From: Methylobacter sp. S3L5C
Lineage (GTDB): Bacteria > Pseudomonadota > Gammaproteobacteria > Methylococcales > Methylomonadaceae
Direction of reading: 5' to 3'
Assembly (NCBI RefSeq): GCF_022788635.1
Contig: NZ_CP076024.1
Location: forward strand, 2,108,001-2,172,000
Length of the DNA: 64,000 nucleotides
Notes under the pieces: model-generated
Database searches by the model: none
Told to the model about the DNA's origin: nothing
The model's input: the letters and a program-made list of their open reading frames with translations, nothing else
Shown here: positions 17,918 to 27,316 of the stretch, piece after piece
Layout of the letters: each line of letters opens with the position of its first letter
Position numbering within the stretch: position 1 is the first letter of the stretch
Translations under genes and position numbers: made by a program

Positions 17918-18736
17918 GTTCTGTTGACGTTTCACCTCAGCCATAAAAGCACCGAGGAAAATGATAGCATCCCCATGTAATTAATAGCTTTTTTCTCATA
18001 TCGTGTAGCAATTCTGCGATAGTGCTTGAGCTTACCGAACATACATTCAATGGCATGCCGCTCCTTATAATGCCAATAATCGCACTCAATATCTTCTTTT
18101 CGGTTCGATTTAGGTGGGATAACCGCTTTTATTTCACGACTGGCTAACCACTCCCGCAACTCGTTCGTGTCGTAGGCTTTGTCTGCTAAAACGGCTGAAG
18201 CATTAACATTTTCCAATAAAGATATGGCTTGCTTGCATTCAGCCTCCTGCCCGCCTGTCAGGATAAATTTGATGGGCATGCCCAAGCCATCACAAAGCGC
18301 GTGAATCTTACAACCAAATCCACCTTTGGAGCGCCCAAGTGCTTCATTCTCAGCAGAACTATATGCCGCTCCAGCTGCGCAGGCATGTGCTCTAATAACT
18401 GAACCATCCATGGAAACATCTTGTAAATCAGCGTCTTCAGCAAGATGACAGAGAATTTCACCCCATATGCCATTGATACACCAACGTGAAAAACGCTTGA
18501 AGATGCTATTCCATTTACCATACGTTGACGGTAATACACGCCACTGTGCTCCCGTACGTAATATCCACAAAATGGCAATAACAAACTGCCTGCAAATATC
18601 GGGTAAACCGATATGAACTCCAGGCAATTTTTTTAAGCTTGCCAAAATACGAGTCCACTCTTCATCACTTAATGTTATCCGCTTCATTTCATTCAAAACG
18701 ACTTATTCTACCGGATTGGTGAAACGTCAACAGAAC
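17918..18736 (-). mobile_element. IS5-family insertion sequence, complete
   Basis: An 819-bp element bounded by perfect 19-bp terminal inverted repeats, left GTTCTGTTGACGTTTCACC (17918-17936) and its reverse complement at 18718-18736. It is flanked by CTAG on both sides (17914-17917 and 18737-18740), the target duplication expected for the IS427 group of the IS5 family. It carries one transposase gene that appears intact, so the element may be active. It is inserted between convergent phhB and rlpA, next to a CCCAAGTT/AACTTGGG hairpin and between inverted repeats, a site unlikely to harm either gene. Confidence 0.93.
17932..18696 (-). CDS. IS5-family transposase
   Basis: A 254-aa DDE transposase. 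An N-terminal DUF4096-type region (LSDEEWTRILASL, ILWILRTGAQWRVLP) is followed by the DDE_Tnp_1 core with catalytic candidates in VSMDGSVIRAH (first Asp), VLADKAYDTNELRE (second Asp) and ERHAIECMFGKLKHYRR (Glu). Relatives of the IS427 group often split this protein over two frames joined by frameshifting; here one continuous frame encodes it. The stop codon lies inside the left terminal inverted repeat. Confidence 0.93.
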   Translation of the reverse strand: MNEMKRITLSDEEWTRILASLKKLPGVHIGLPDICRQFVIAILWILRTGAQWRVLPSTYGKWNSIFKRFSRWCINGIWGEILCHLAEDADLQDVSMDGSVIRAHACAAGAAYSSAENEALGRSKGGFGCKIHALCDGLGMPIKFILTGGQEAECKQAISLLENVNASAVLADKAYDTNELREWLASREIKAVIPPKSNRKEDIECDYWHYKERHAIECMFGKLKHYRRIATRYEKKAINYMGMLSFSSVLLWLR

Positions 18737-18755
18737 CTAGGGGATTAATGCTTTT

Positions 18756-18793
18756 TTTCGTGCTTTTCGTGTCTTTCGTGTCTTTCGTGGACA
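18756..18793. repeat. Intergenic repeat, right copy (reverse orientation)
   Basis: TTTCGTGC followed by two TTTTCGTG/TCTTTCGTG units and TCTTTCGTGGACA: the reverse complement of the CACGAAA units at 17747-17775, with one extra unit. It lies between the IS element and the 3' end of rlpA. Confidence 0.7.
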
Positions 18794-18832
18794 CTGGTTT
18801 TAAACTCGTTCCGATAGTGACACTAAAACCGG

Positions 18833-19372
18833 TTAATCATTTTCAGCCAAATTACCGATATATTCAATTTTTACGTTAGCCACGCCATGTACACCTATTT
18901 TTTTTGCTGCACCTTGTGATAAATCAATTAATCTGTTTTTTTTAAAGGGGCCACGATCATTAACCAATACAATGATCGAGCGCCCATTACGCAAATTGGT
19001 TACCCGCACTTTGCTGGGTAACGGCAATGTTTTGTGCGCAGCGGTATATTTCTTGGGTTTAAAGCGGGTGCCCATGGCAGTACGGTTACCTGATTCATAG
19101 CCATACCAAGAGGCCAAACCCTGCTCACTATAGCCTGCAGCTGAGGGCATTGGATAGTAAGTTTTACCTTTTACCTTATAAGGTCTGTTGTAGGCGGCTT
19201 TATGACCAGAGCTATTATGTCGCGACGTTTGCGGTGTCGTTGCCTGAGACTCTGATAAGGTTGGCTCGGAAGCACAACCACTCAGTAAGCTGCTTAACAG
19301 CATTAACCCAACCAGAAATCCGGTGGGCAGGGGATATTTTGCTTTATAAAAACAGCTTGGATAAGGCATCAT
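18833..19372 (-). CDS. rlpA: RlpA-family septal/peptidoglycan lipoprotein
   Basis: A 179-aa lipoprotein: signal sequence with lipobox LLSGC, a Ser/Thr/Gln-rich linker, then the double-psi beta-barrel domain characteristic of RlpA (GLASWYGYESGNRTAMGTRF, TAAHKTLPLPSKVRVTNL, VLVNDRGPFKKNRLIDLS). RlpA proteins act at the outer membrane, and in Pseudomonas cleave peptidoglycan strands lacking stem peptides during septation. The SPOR domain present in some RlpA proteins is absent here but one is present in the adjacent L,D-transpeptidase. The two envelope genes are in the same direction, 15 bases apart, and probably form an operon. Confidence 0.9.
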   Translation of the reverse strand: MMPYPSCFYKAKYPLPTGFLVGLMLLSSLLSGCASEPTLSESQATTPQTSRHNSSGHKAAYNRPYKVKGKTYYPMPSAAGYSEQGLASWYGYESGNRTAMGTRFKPKKYTAAHKTLPLPSKVRVTNLRNGRSIIVLVNDRGPFKKNRLIDLSQGAAKKIGVHGVANVKIEYIGNLAEND

Positions 19373-19387
19373 CTTTTTCGGTTCTCG

Positions 19388-20749
19388 CTAGTCTTTTGAG
19401 ATTAAACGAGGTTTTAAAGGTTTAACATCAAGTTCAAAATCCATTTGAATGCGTTTTGCGATGTTATTGACTTCCTTTTTGTTTTTAAAAGGCCCTGCGA
19501 TAACTTGATAGCCATCATCTTTTTTAATTTTACGTGCAGGAATAATAGGCCCTTGATGATTAAGCATTGTTGCCAGTTCCTGCGCGTCTGCTTCGTTATC
19601 AAAACTGGCCACTAAAATTGACCAGTCGCTATCTTTTAACTCTGCAACAATCGGTTGTTGATAGAGTTGTTCAGGATGCTTTAGCTGCACTGCATTTGCA
19701 GAAAGGCTTGCCAAGTCCGTACTTTGGCTAAGAATGGGTACGGGAATGCCATCCGAGCGCTCTATAATTTGATCGACTTTCTCCCAATCGATAGCAACAT
19801 TTTTCTTGGTGCTGATTTTATGTAATTCTTTTAATAACTGTTTTTTAAGTTGTGGCTTGGCCTTTGCCCATTTTTGCAGTGGTTCGGTCGCTTCAAGATA
19901 CAGCATGTCCTGATGCCAGCCAGCCAGATAGGGCTGGTGAACTATTTGTACCGGCATGCCTACTGAAGCTTCTTTAAACAATACTTCAATATCCTCGGGA
20001 TAAAGTTGTATGCAACCGTGGCTAATTTGCATACCAATGCCATAAGGCTTGTTGGTGCCGTGGATGAGATAACTGGGAAAACCAAGGCGCATGGCAAAGA
20101 GTCCCAGTGGATTATTGGGACCTGCGGTGACTACATTAGGTAACGGGTCGCCTTTTTCCAGATGTTCCTTGTGTATGGAAGCGGGGACCACCCAACTCGG
20201 GTTGGCTTTTTTGGCTATGATACTGGTTAATCCTTTTGGGGTGTTCCAGCCTTGACGACCAATGCCAACAGGATAAGTAACGACTTTGTCCGACGGTTTT
20301 TTGGGATAGTAAAATAAGCGCATATTCGCCAGATTAAGGACAATGCCTTTATGAGGCGTATCCGGCAGAATAAATTGCAAAGGCAATAATACGCGGCTAT
20401 TTAATGGCGGCGTCCACGGAGATACAGACGGGTTGGCTCTGCTGATATCGTTATAGCCCAAGCCAAAATGGCGGGCAATATCAGACAATGTGTCGTTTTC
20501 TTGGGTGTTTACTGCGGCAATCGTGCCGACCACCGTTTGTCCGTCGGCTAATTGAAACTCATGGGTTTCCATGTTTTCTATTTGTGGCCGGCTTTTTTGC
20601 CGACTATCTTCACCCCGAAAAGTCAGATCTTCATTTAGATCGGGGAAAAATTTCAGATGTTGACAACCGCTCATTAAAATACTGATCAGTATTATGCCGA
20701 CTAATTTGATGGCCGGAGATGTTGGTTTTTTAAAGTCTGCCAGGTGCAT
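19388..20749 (-). CDS. L,D-transpeptidase (YkuD domain, lipoprotein) with C-terminal SPOR-like domain
   Basis: A 453-aa outer-membrane lipoprotein candidate. From ATG 20749 there is a 28-residue signal peptide with lipobox LMSGC. A LysM-like segment (NTQENDTLSDIARHFGLG) precedes the YkuD domain, which keeps the catalytic signature HGTN...SHGCIQL with its cysteine nucleophile. The C-terminal 75 residues (DWSILVASFDNEADAQELA, GYQVIAGPFKNKKEV) form a SPOR-like peptidoglycan-binding domain. Relatives (ErfK/YbiS/YcfS) attach Lpp to peptidoglycan or form 3-3 crosslinks. GTG 20794 would add 15 residues ahead of the signal peptide and is less likely. Followed closely by rlpA. Confidence 0.9.
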   Translation of the reverse strand: MHLADFKKPTSPAIKLVGIILISILMSGCQHLKFFPDLNEDLTFRGEDSRQKSRPQIENMETHEFQLADGQTVVGTIAAVNTQENDTLSDIARHFGLGYNDISRANPSVSPWTPPLNSRVLLPLQFILPDTPHKGIVLNLANMRLFYYPKKPSDKVVTYPVGIGRQGWNTPKGLTSIIAKKANPSWVVPASIHKEHLEKGDPLPNVVTAGPNNPLGLFAMRLGFPSYLIHGTNKPYGIGMQISHGCIQLYPEDIEVLFKEASVGMPVQIVHQPYLAGWHQDMLYLEATEPLQKWAKAKPQLKKQLLKELHKISTKKNVAIDWEKVDQIIERSDGIPVPILSQSTDLASLSANAVQLKHPEQLYQQPIVAELKDSDWSILVASFDNEADAQELATMLNHQGPIIPARKIKKDDGYQVIAGPFKNKKEVNNIAKRIQMDFELDVKPLKPRLISKD

Positions 20750-20929
20750 TTGAATGTTATCCAAAGGTGATGTATTCACAGTGATCAATACCACAGCGTT
20801 GAACCGTTATGGTATTGGCCATTTTAATACAAGGGAACTTAATGGAATATTAAAGCGCCACTAAAATAGTGTCCAGCCACTAATGATAGCCCTTGCAAAA
20901 TGTGAGCCTATTCTTCGCAGGGAATTGCC

Positions 20930-21853
20930 TTATGGTGAGGTGCGAAGCCAGTAAGTTTTATGCATACTAAAGTATCGACGAATAGCTTGTGGCAATCCCC
21001 TATGCAGATTACCCAATTTGAAACCCAGCCATTTCAAACCCGTCCGCAGTGCTGCGGAGGGAATTAACCAGGGTGCATGTATAAGCAGGTAACGCATTTC
21101 CGAGATCACAAAACGTAAACCTTCACCGGACGCGCCACCAAATGTTTGTTGTAGCCACGACGTATTGGTATGGAACACACCGATATCAAAGTAACGTTTA
21201 AATTCGTCCACAAAACTGTAGTCATGAGAGTGAAATACTTGGGCATCGGCGCAATAGGCAATTTTCCAGCCACCAACTAACATCTTTCCGGCTACATAAG
21301 TGTCTTCATTCATTATCGTATGGACGGGAAAACCGCCCACTTGCATGAGTGCACTGCGCCGAAAAGCGGAAAAAGAATTGGATATAAAGATTGTTTTGAT
21401 GCCAAAGCGGGTGCGGTCTGCCATACTGCGCAGCTGGCTTTTGGCGGGATAATTAAAAAGACGGGCATGCGCGGCCATGGGGCCTGCGTCCCGATGCGGA
21501 AGCTGGCGCCCATAAGCCGCACCAACTTGCTCGTCATTAAATGCGGTTAACAGGTCTTCGATAGCAACGGCATTGGCTAATAAGGCATCTTGAGTCAGAA
21601 ATACGATGATATCCATTGCCGACAGCTTGTTCACACCAAACTGGCGAGTGCCGCCGTGATTAAACTCTGATTTTGAAATTACCTCGACAGTAAAGCCTTG
21701 GGCACGAGCCAAGGCGACGGTAGTGTCGCTGGAAGAAGAGTCAATGACCAACAGATAATCCGGTTTTCGGGTCTGTAGTGCGAAGGCTTTTAGCCAGGAT
21801 TCCCAGAGACTCCCTGCATTTAACGTGGGTACGATAAGACCGACCTTAATCAT
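20930..21853 (-). CDS. Family 2 glycosyltransferase (rhamnosyltransferase-like)
   Basis: A 307-aa GT2 enzyme with a GT-A fold: N-terminal VGLIVPTLNAG, nucleotide-binding VIDSSSSDTT, the segment FNHGGTRQFGV that is typical of rhamnosyltransferase-type GT2 proteins, and VFLTQDAL in the position of the metal-binding DxD motif. A C-terminal helical region may touch the membrane. It is the last gene of the exopolysaccharide operon; its ATG overlaps the TAA of the preceding GT4 gene by one base (TAATG), indicating translational coupling. Donor sugar is inferred only. Confidence 0.85.
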   Translation of the reverse strand: MIKVGLIVPTLNAGSLWESWLKAFALQTRKPDYLLVIDSSSSDTTVALARAQGFTVEVISKSEFNHGGTRQFGVNKLSAMDIIVFLTQDALLANAVAIEDLLTAFNDEQVGAAYGRQLPHRDAGPMAAHARLFNYPAKSQLRSMADRTRFGIKTIFISNSFSAFRRSALMQVGGFPVHTIMNEDTYVAGKMLVGGWKIAYCADAQVFHSHDYSFVDEFKRYFDIGVFHTNTSWLQQTFGGASGEGLRFVISEMRYLLIHAPWLIPSAALRTGLKWLGFKLGNLHRGLPQAIRRYFSMHKTYWLRTSP

Positions 21854-23052
21854 TATGAAGACTCCTTGACCAGTTGTTGTGGCTGATTTTTTTGATTATG
21901 ATTATTCAATACTTGCCAGACCTGTTCACCTAATCTAACGGGATTAAGTTGTTGTTCGACATACTGTCTGCCACTCCAAGACATTTGTTCCCATTTTAAG
22001 CCATCGCCCACTGCTTGCGCTTTACGTAGCACTTCGCAGACGGATGCTTCCGTTCTATCAAAAACAAAGCCCGCTCCAGCCGATTCCAGGTGATCCCATG
22101 CCAAGCCTTTGGCTACCAATACAGGACGTCCGACAGCCATGGCTTCGGCAACCACATTGCCAAAATTCTCGCGCATACCGCCCGCTTCTTCCAAGCCTGA
22201 AGGCAATGCCAGAAAATGGCTGGTCGCCAACAAGTCCAGTACTTCGTCGCGCTCCAGATAACCGTTATAACGGATAGCGCCTTGGGCCTGCTCAACCAGC
22301 GCCTGAAACTCTTCAAAATAAGCGCCATTGACGCTTCTTCCGGCAATCAATAAGCGATCCGCAGGACGGCGAACTTTTAACCAGGCTCTGATAAAGGCAT
22401 TGATGCCTTTTTCTTGCTGAATGTGTCCCAAAAAGCAGATGTTCATGCCTTCCTCGTCAGGAAAGGGCGCAACCTTAATATCCCGACTATCGATACCATT
22501 AGGAACCAGTAATACGCGGGCATCTTTGCCAAGCACGTTGCGTACGCCTTCGGCTTCGGTATCGCTGGTGCAATGTACGGCGATAGCCCGGCGCAGAGTC
22601 GGAAAGGTCAACCATCGATAGAATAGCCATTTGTGGGGTTTTTCCCGTCGTATCAGTTCAACATGCTCCGGCATCAGTCCGCCATGTACCGCCACCATAA
22701 ACGGGCGTTGCAGCACGACACAAAAAATGGCGGCAAGGGTCGATGGCCAGGTGGCAATGCCGTGGATATAAACTACCGGTGCCTGTAAGCACAGCTTAAA
22801 CAGCATCGGGATAGCCCCCAGGCCAAAGCCCCAACGCCTGAAGCCGTAACAACGATAAAGTTTAACGTCAACTTGCTTGCCAAGACGCACATCTTCAGGC
22901 TTCAGTCGGCCGGCAATTGATTCATCGGAAGCGACCAAAACCATTTTATGATTACGTTCCGCCCAGGCTTTGGTTAAAACACTGGCAGTAACAGACACGC
23001 CGCCATAACCTTTGGCTGGGGGTATATGTGTGGTTACAATAGCTACTTTCAT
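21853..23052 (-). CDS. Family 4 glycosyltransferase
   Basis: A 399-aa GT-B enzyme. It opens MKVAIVTTHIPPAKGYGGVS, with the glycine-rich acceptor loop, and has the C-terminal donor-binding signature (ICFLGHIQQEKGI, then EEAGGMRENFGNVVAEAMA, an EX7E-type motif). It presumably adds one sugar to the repeat unit on the cytoplasmic face. ATG 23052 is preceded by AGGAGA; the frame is open to 23166, but that extension runs into the previous gene and has no ribosome binding site. Donor and acceptor are unknown. Confidence 0.87.
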   Translation of the reverse strand: MKVAIVTTHIPPAKGYGGVSVTASVLTKAWAERNHKMVLVASDESIAGRLKPEDVRLGKQVDVKLYRCYGFRRWGFGLGAIPMLFKLCLQAPVVYIHGIATWPSTLAAIFCVVLQRPFMVAVHGGLMPEHVELIRREKPHKWLFYRWLTFPTLRRAIAVHCTSDTEAEGVRNVLGKDARVLLVPNGIDSRDIKVAPFPDEEGMNICFLGHIQQEKGINAFIRAWLKVRRPADRLLIAGRSVNGAYFEEFQALVEQAQGAIRYNGYLERDEVLDLLATSHFLALPSGLEEAGGMRENFGNVVAEAMAVGRPVLVAKGLAWDHLESAGAGFVFDRTEASVCEVLRKAQAVGDGLKWEQMSWSGRQYVEQQLNPVRLGEQVWQVLNNHNQKNQPQQLVKESS

Positions 23053-23135
23053 CGTATTTCTCCTGAAACTGTTGGCGAATAAATAAAGACCTTGATGAGG
23101 TTCGTGTGGAATAGCTGGTTTGTTTTCATTTTTTA

Positions 23136-23990
23136 TTACCTTCCATAGGCAAAAAATCCACGCCAAATACCGACGAGATTGTAAAAAGAATAAGCCAGTT
23201 TTCTAGGGTTTAATGAAATCAGGGCGAACAGCATTTTCAGCAGGGGAGCGACAAACATTTTGCGAGCAATGTAGTAAAGAATGTAGGCATCCTGTTGATT
23301 GGCAAATTTTCTGATATAGGCGCCAACTCCGGTGGAATACATCAACATTCTTCCGGTTCCCAGCTTGTAGTGATCTTTATCGGGGTGATAAATTTTTATT
23401 CCCGGGGTATAAAAGGCCGTATTGCCTACCCGAAGTAAACGATACAAAAGTTCAAAACCCTCGCCTCCGGAATATTTGGAGCCAATGCCAAAATCGTGAT
23501 CCAGATGGAACTGCTTGGCGTCAATCTTGTTTCGATCAAAAAACTGCGTGAACTCTACGCCCATCATTTGGAAGCGTGAAAAATATTGGGCTTTACTGCT
23601 GTTAACACCGATGCTAAAACGGCTGGAGGAAAAAGCATAGGAACCGGCAACCAATATGGAAAGATTTTTGCGTTTGGTAAACTCGGCGACTACTTGTTTT
23701 AAAACTTCTTTGTCATATGCGCAATCGTCATCGGGGAAGGCAATAATTCTGCCTTGAGCCAAGCCTATACCGTAGTCTCTGGCTCTGGCGTTACCGACAA
23801 AATCTACTTTTATATGCCGCATAGTAAGGCAATCGTTAAACTGCCTAACGATAGCGTCAATTTTACCGTCCCTGTTTTGATCGATGATGATCAACTCAAA
23901 ATTTTTATAGGTTTGACATGTTAGAGACGTTAAAAAATCAGCGACATCTTTATCTCTTCCCAGTGTTGCTAAAACCAACGAAATTTTCAT
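23136..23990 (-). CDS. Family 2 glycosyltransferase
   Basis: A 284-aa GT2 enzyme: KISLVLATLGRDKDVADFL at the N-terminus, LIIIDQNRDGKIDAIV, then AFPDDDCAYD bearing the metal-binding aspartates. The C-terminal third carries hydrophobic helices (MFVAPLLKMLFALISL). ATG 23990, after AAGGTG, is favoured over GTG 23999, which overlaps the preceding stop codon. It lies six bases after the previous glycosyltransferase in the operon. Substrate not deducible. Confidence 0.85.
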   Translation of the reverse strand: MKISLVLATLGRDKDVADFLTSLTCQTYKNFELIIIDQNRDGKIDAIVRQFNDCLTMRHIKVDFVGNARARDYGIGLAQGRIIAFPDDDCAYDKEVLKQVVAEFTKRKNLSILVAGSYAFSSSRFSIGVNSSKAQYFSRFQMMGVEFTQFFDRNKIDAKQFHLDHDFGIGSKYSGGEGFELLYRLLRVGNTAFYTPGIKIYHPDKDHYKLGTGRMLMYSTGVGAYIRKFANQQDAYILYYIARKMFVAPLLKMLFALISLNPRKLAYSFYNLVGIWRGFFAYGR

Positions 23991-23995
23991 AGTGT

Positions 23996-24778
23996 TCACC
24001 TTGTTTGTGTACCGGCTTTTGCCTGCACATAGATAGTTGCCTCATACCAGGTAAACATGAGTGCAAATTCCAGGCCGGCAAAACCATCCAAAAAGCCACC
24101 CCGGAATACGAAGTGGTATAAAAAACGGGCGAGAATTCTTAGCCATGACCGTCCCAATAAAACGCTTAAGCGTCCCCGATTGGTCATTACTGCATCGGTG
24201 GGTGGTTGAAGTTGCACCTCTTGTGCGGCTTTATCAACGTGTTTATGCATCCATTCGATAATTTCGCCATGATAAAAATAGTGCTCGTAAGGAATTACGG
24301 CGTGTCCGATTCGACAGCTATTAATAACGGCTTCACCATGTCCGGTATGGTTGCGGACAAAGCGGGTAGTGTCCCTGCGTACCAGTCTTGGATGATAAAT
24401 CGGATAGCCTGGTGCGTGATTTAAGCGTTTACCGCGCAGATAAAGTACCGACGGCACCATCATCACATCAACCGAATCGGTGCCCACCATCTTGGCTTCA
24501 AACCAGTCATAAAATGTTTGAGGGTAAATTTCGTCAGCATCAACGAATAATATCCAGGGTGTAGTGATAGCGCATTGCTTGATGGCAAAGTTTCGTTGTT
24601 CAGCAAAACCCGGCCACGGATTAACATAAATTTGGCAATCCCGGCTCTTGGCTATGGCTACCGTATTGTCGGTGCTTCCCGAGTCCACTATCACAACGGG
24701 ATAGTGTTGAGGAATAGCCGCCAGACAAGCTGGTAGATTGGCTTGCTCATTTTTGGTCAGAATAACAATAGTTAGCAT
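23996..24778 (-). CDS. Family 2 glycosyltransferase (WaaE/KdtX-like)
   Basis: A 260-aa GT2 enzyme resembling the WaaE/KdtX group: TIVILTKNEQANLPACLAAI, VIVDSGSTDNTV, the loop WPGFAEQRNFAI, and FVDADEIY with the DxD-type motif. Members of this group transfer glucose or heptose-linked sugars in LPS core or exopolysaccharide; in this setting it more likely builds the repeat unit of the exopolysaccharide. It follows the methyltransferase gene after a 158-base gap in which no gene was seen. Confidence 0.87.
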   Translation of the reverse strand: MLTIVILTKNEQANLPACLAAIPQHYPVVIVDSGSTDNTVAIAKSRDCQIYVNPWPGFAEQRNFAIKQCAITTPWILFVDADEIYPQTFYDWFEAKMVGTDSVDVMMVPSVLYLRGKRLNHAPGYPIYHPRLVRRDTTRFVRNHTGHGEAVINSCRIGHAVIPYEHYFYHGEIIEWMHKHVDKAAQEVQLQPPTDAVMTNRGRLSVLLGRSWLRILARFLYHFVFRGGFLDGFAGLEFALMFTWYEATIYVQAKAGTQTR

Positions 24779-24936
24779 AGTCTTGGTTTAAAATTGTTGG
24801 CATAAACTTGGAAAAAACAGTAAGTCCACTAAAAGCATAAGAATATTCATAGGGATATCAAGTTGTTGATATCCATGAGCAGTAACGGTAAGGTAAACAT
24901 CCACCGGCATCGTCTTTCGCGGACAAAGCACCATTT

Positions 24937-25881
24937 TTAATTTTTCACAGCATATAAATTGATGTAAATACCCAGTCCAAAATAATTGATTAAACCGGCA
25001 AACGGAATCTGTAGAAATTTTACCAGGCCATCAACAAGAGCGGCCGGTTTGCCTTTTAGTCTTAATCTTTTGGATGCTGCGTTAAACGGGACGCGGGTTA
25101 TTTGCTGCATCTTGACAACCCGAAAGCCGTTGCGCTCAACCAAGGCTGTTAAGCCCTGTTCGGTAAAGTAATTGACATGTTCCGGCACCCATAAACAAGC
25201 GTTATCCTTGGTGCCCAGCAACTTGACTAAAAATGAATTGTAATTAGGTACGGCGCAAGCCAAAACACCGCCTGATGCCAAAAGGGCGGATACCTTGCTG
25301 ATTGTTTGATCCGGTTCCAGCAAATGCTCCAATACTTGTGACATCATCACAACGCCAAACTGTCCGGATGGTTCGTAATTCTCGAACATGACGGCAAGCG
25401 GCTCATCACCATTCAAATCTTTAAAGACATCGTTTTCATAGCTGCCAGGATTAATACTAATAGTTTGATAACCAAATTTTCTAAGAGCCTGGGTGTAAAA
25501 GCCAAAGCCCGAGCCAATATCAAGCGCCTTACCATTGCCCGAACTATTTAGCCGATTGGCTTGATAACTCATACGATCAGCATCGACTTTACAGTTGGGA
25601 AAGAGAGTTTCTCTGGCTAATACGTCTTCCAGCGTTATCGCTTGGGTAAGGGCCTGGCCTGAGTATTGATAAATGGATTGTAACCATTGCATATGTGGCG
25701 GCCGATTTAAGAATCCGGTTCCACAACTTTCGCAGCGGTAGATACGAAACTCTTTATGGCTTGAGTTTTCAGTATAGTGAAAGTTTTTTTGACGCCAAAA
25801 TTTTATTCTTCCGCCGCCACAGCTCACACATTTGTGTAAAACATCGCCATAAATTTCTGAAGCTATTGATGCATAAGTCAT
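24937..25881 (-). CDS. SAM-dependent methyltransferase with N-terminal zinc ribbon
   Basis: A 314-aa class I methyltransferase. The N-terminus has two Cys pairs (CVSCGG near residue 18 and CESCG near 50), fitting a zinc ribbon as in C-methyltransferases and sugar methyltransferases of polysaccharide loci. The Rossmann core has motif I ALDIGSGFGFYTQAL, VVMMSQVLEHLLEPD and GGVLACAVPNYNS. It could methylate a sugar or a polysaccharide precursor. Located in the operon between the flippase and glycosyltransferase genes. Confidence 0.85.
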   Translation of the reverse strand: MTYASIASEIYGDVLHKCVSCGGGRIKFWRQKNFHYTENSSHKEFRIYRCESCGTGFLNRPPHMQWLQSIYQYSGQALTQAITLEDVLARETLFPNCKVDADRMSYQANRLNSSGNGKALDIGSGFGFYTQALRKFGYQTISINPGSYENDVFKDLNGDEPLAVMFENYEPSGQFGVVMMSQVLEHLLEPDQTISKVSALLASGGVLACAVPNYNSFLVKLLGTKDNACLWVPEHVNYFTEQGLTALVERNGFRVVKMQQITRVPFNAASKRLRLKGKPAALVDGLVKFLQIPFAGLINYFGLGIYINLYAVKN

Positions 25882-25962
25882 AACATTCCCCTGTATTTAT
25901 TTGATAACCGGTTGACCAGGAAGCTGGTTTAAAAATATTTTATCTTTCATGTAAGGAAACGG

Positions 25963-27291
25963 TCAGACCGTCAGCTCGTTGTCTGCTATGTCTTCTTCTG
26001 TCGGCTTTCTTACTGCGTTATTTTTAGCTCTGATATAGCGCCATGGTCTGGCCAGGATGGTTAAAACCAGTGTCTCAACGCCAAAATAAACGGGATTAGC
26101 CATGGCGGCACCGGGTAAACCGTAAGTTTTTACCATCAGTGGAATGCTGATGGCCGCCGTAACTGCACCACAGATGCGCCCCAGTAACAACAAGCGTGTC
26201 CGTTTATTAGCCAGCAGCGGCTGCGATACCACAGTACCCAAAGCATGTAGCGCACAGCCAACGGCTATGGCCGGCATCAGATCTACTGCCGCATGATAGG
26301 ATTTTGCCAATACCCAGGAGGCTATCAAATCGCTGGTAGCCAGCAATAACAACACGCCGGTAACCCCTAAAATAAAAACACAGGCGATCCATATCCATAA
26401 GATTTTAAAGGCTTCCTTGCTCTGGTTTAACGAATACAATTGAAAATAAACCGGTTGAAAGATACGTAACAAAACCATGGCACTGCGATTAAACGCTTCG
26501 TTGATGATCAGGTAAGTCGCTGCATATAAACCCACCTCGGCAGCCGTCATCAAATAACCAATGATGTAGCGATCACCCAAGCCGTTGATCCAAAATATCA
26601 ATTCCATCGGGATTAACGGTAAAGCGTATGTCCATACATCGGTTTTAAACGAACGGGCGATAACCGGACGCTTTTTTTTTGGTAATTTCTTGTCCTGTAC
26701 AAACGACCAGGCCATATTTGAGAGCATGCTTGCCAGGATGTAACCCAGTAAAACCCACTCTGTTTTTTGGTCGCCCCACCAGACCAGCGATACCGCAAAC
26801 AAGGGACGCAAGATGCTGTCAGTGGTTTGCCACAAGCTTGCGCCACGTTGTTTACGCTCGCCGATCAGTAACTGGATACCGAGTTCGCGGCGAACGGTTA
26901 CTACAAGAAGAATACCTGCCAGCATCAACAGCCAAAAATCGCTGTGTGTGAAATAGCTGTATGCTCCACCACCCACTATTAGCAGCATTATTGCTACGGC
27001 TGTTGAGCGGGTAGTCAGACGGGTCACCACAGCGTATAAATCTGCTCGCTCCCATTTATCCATACACTCCGGCAATAAACGCATGCCGGCACAGATAAAA
27101 GGATAGGAAAACAGGGTAACGCCCAGCGCAACAAAACCATTCAATAAAGCAACTTGTCCGTAAACTTCAGGTGTTACCAGTTCGGTAAGAAAACGGGTTC
27201 CTGCCAATAAAGCGCAGGCGGACAGTAATTGTCCAAACAGCGCCCAGAAGGCGTCGCCGAATAGTTGTTTTTCTTTTAACAGTCCGAACAT
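25963..27291 (-). CDS. Wzx-like polysaccharide flippase
   Basis: A 442-aa polytopic membrane protein of the MOP/PST superfamily (polysaccharide_synt). It starts LFGDAFWALFGQLLSACALLAGTRF, the typical first helix of Wzx proteins, and has about twelve hydrophobic segments spread along its length. It would flip undecaprenyl-linked repeat units across the inner membrane for assembly by the Wzy-like polymerase encoded 25 bases upstream. The position between polymerase and glycosyltransferases supports the call. Confidence 0.87.
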   Translation of the reverse strand: MFGLLKEKQLFGDAFWALFGQLLSACALLAGTRFLTELVTPEVYGQVALLNGFVALGVTLFSYPFICAGMRLLPECMDKWERADLYAVVTRLTTRSTAVAIMLLIVGGGAYSYFTHSDFWLLMLAGILLVVTVRRELGIQLLIGERKQRGASLWQTTDSILRPLFAVSLVWWGDQKTEWVLLGYILASMLSNMAWSFVQDKKLPKKKRPVIARSFKTDVWTYALPLIPMELIFWINGLGDRYIIGYLMTAAEVGLYAATYLIINEAFNRSAMVLLRIFQPVYFQLYSLNQSKEAFKILWIWIACVFILGVTGVLLLLATSDLIASWVLAKSYHAAVDLMPAIAVGCALHALGTVVSQPLLANKRTRLLLLGRICGAVTAAISIPLMVKTYGLPGAAMANPVYFGVETLVLTILARPWRYIRAKNNAVRKPTEEDIADNELTV

Positions 27292-27316
27292 GATTTTTCC
27301 TTTTGATGGCTTGTTA

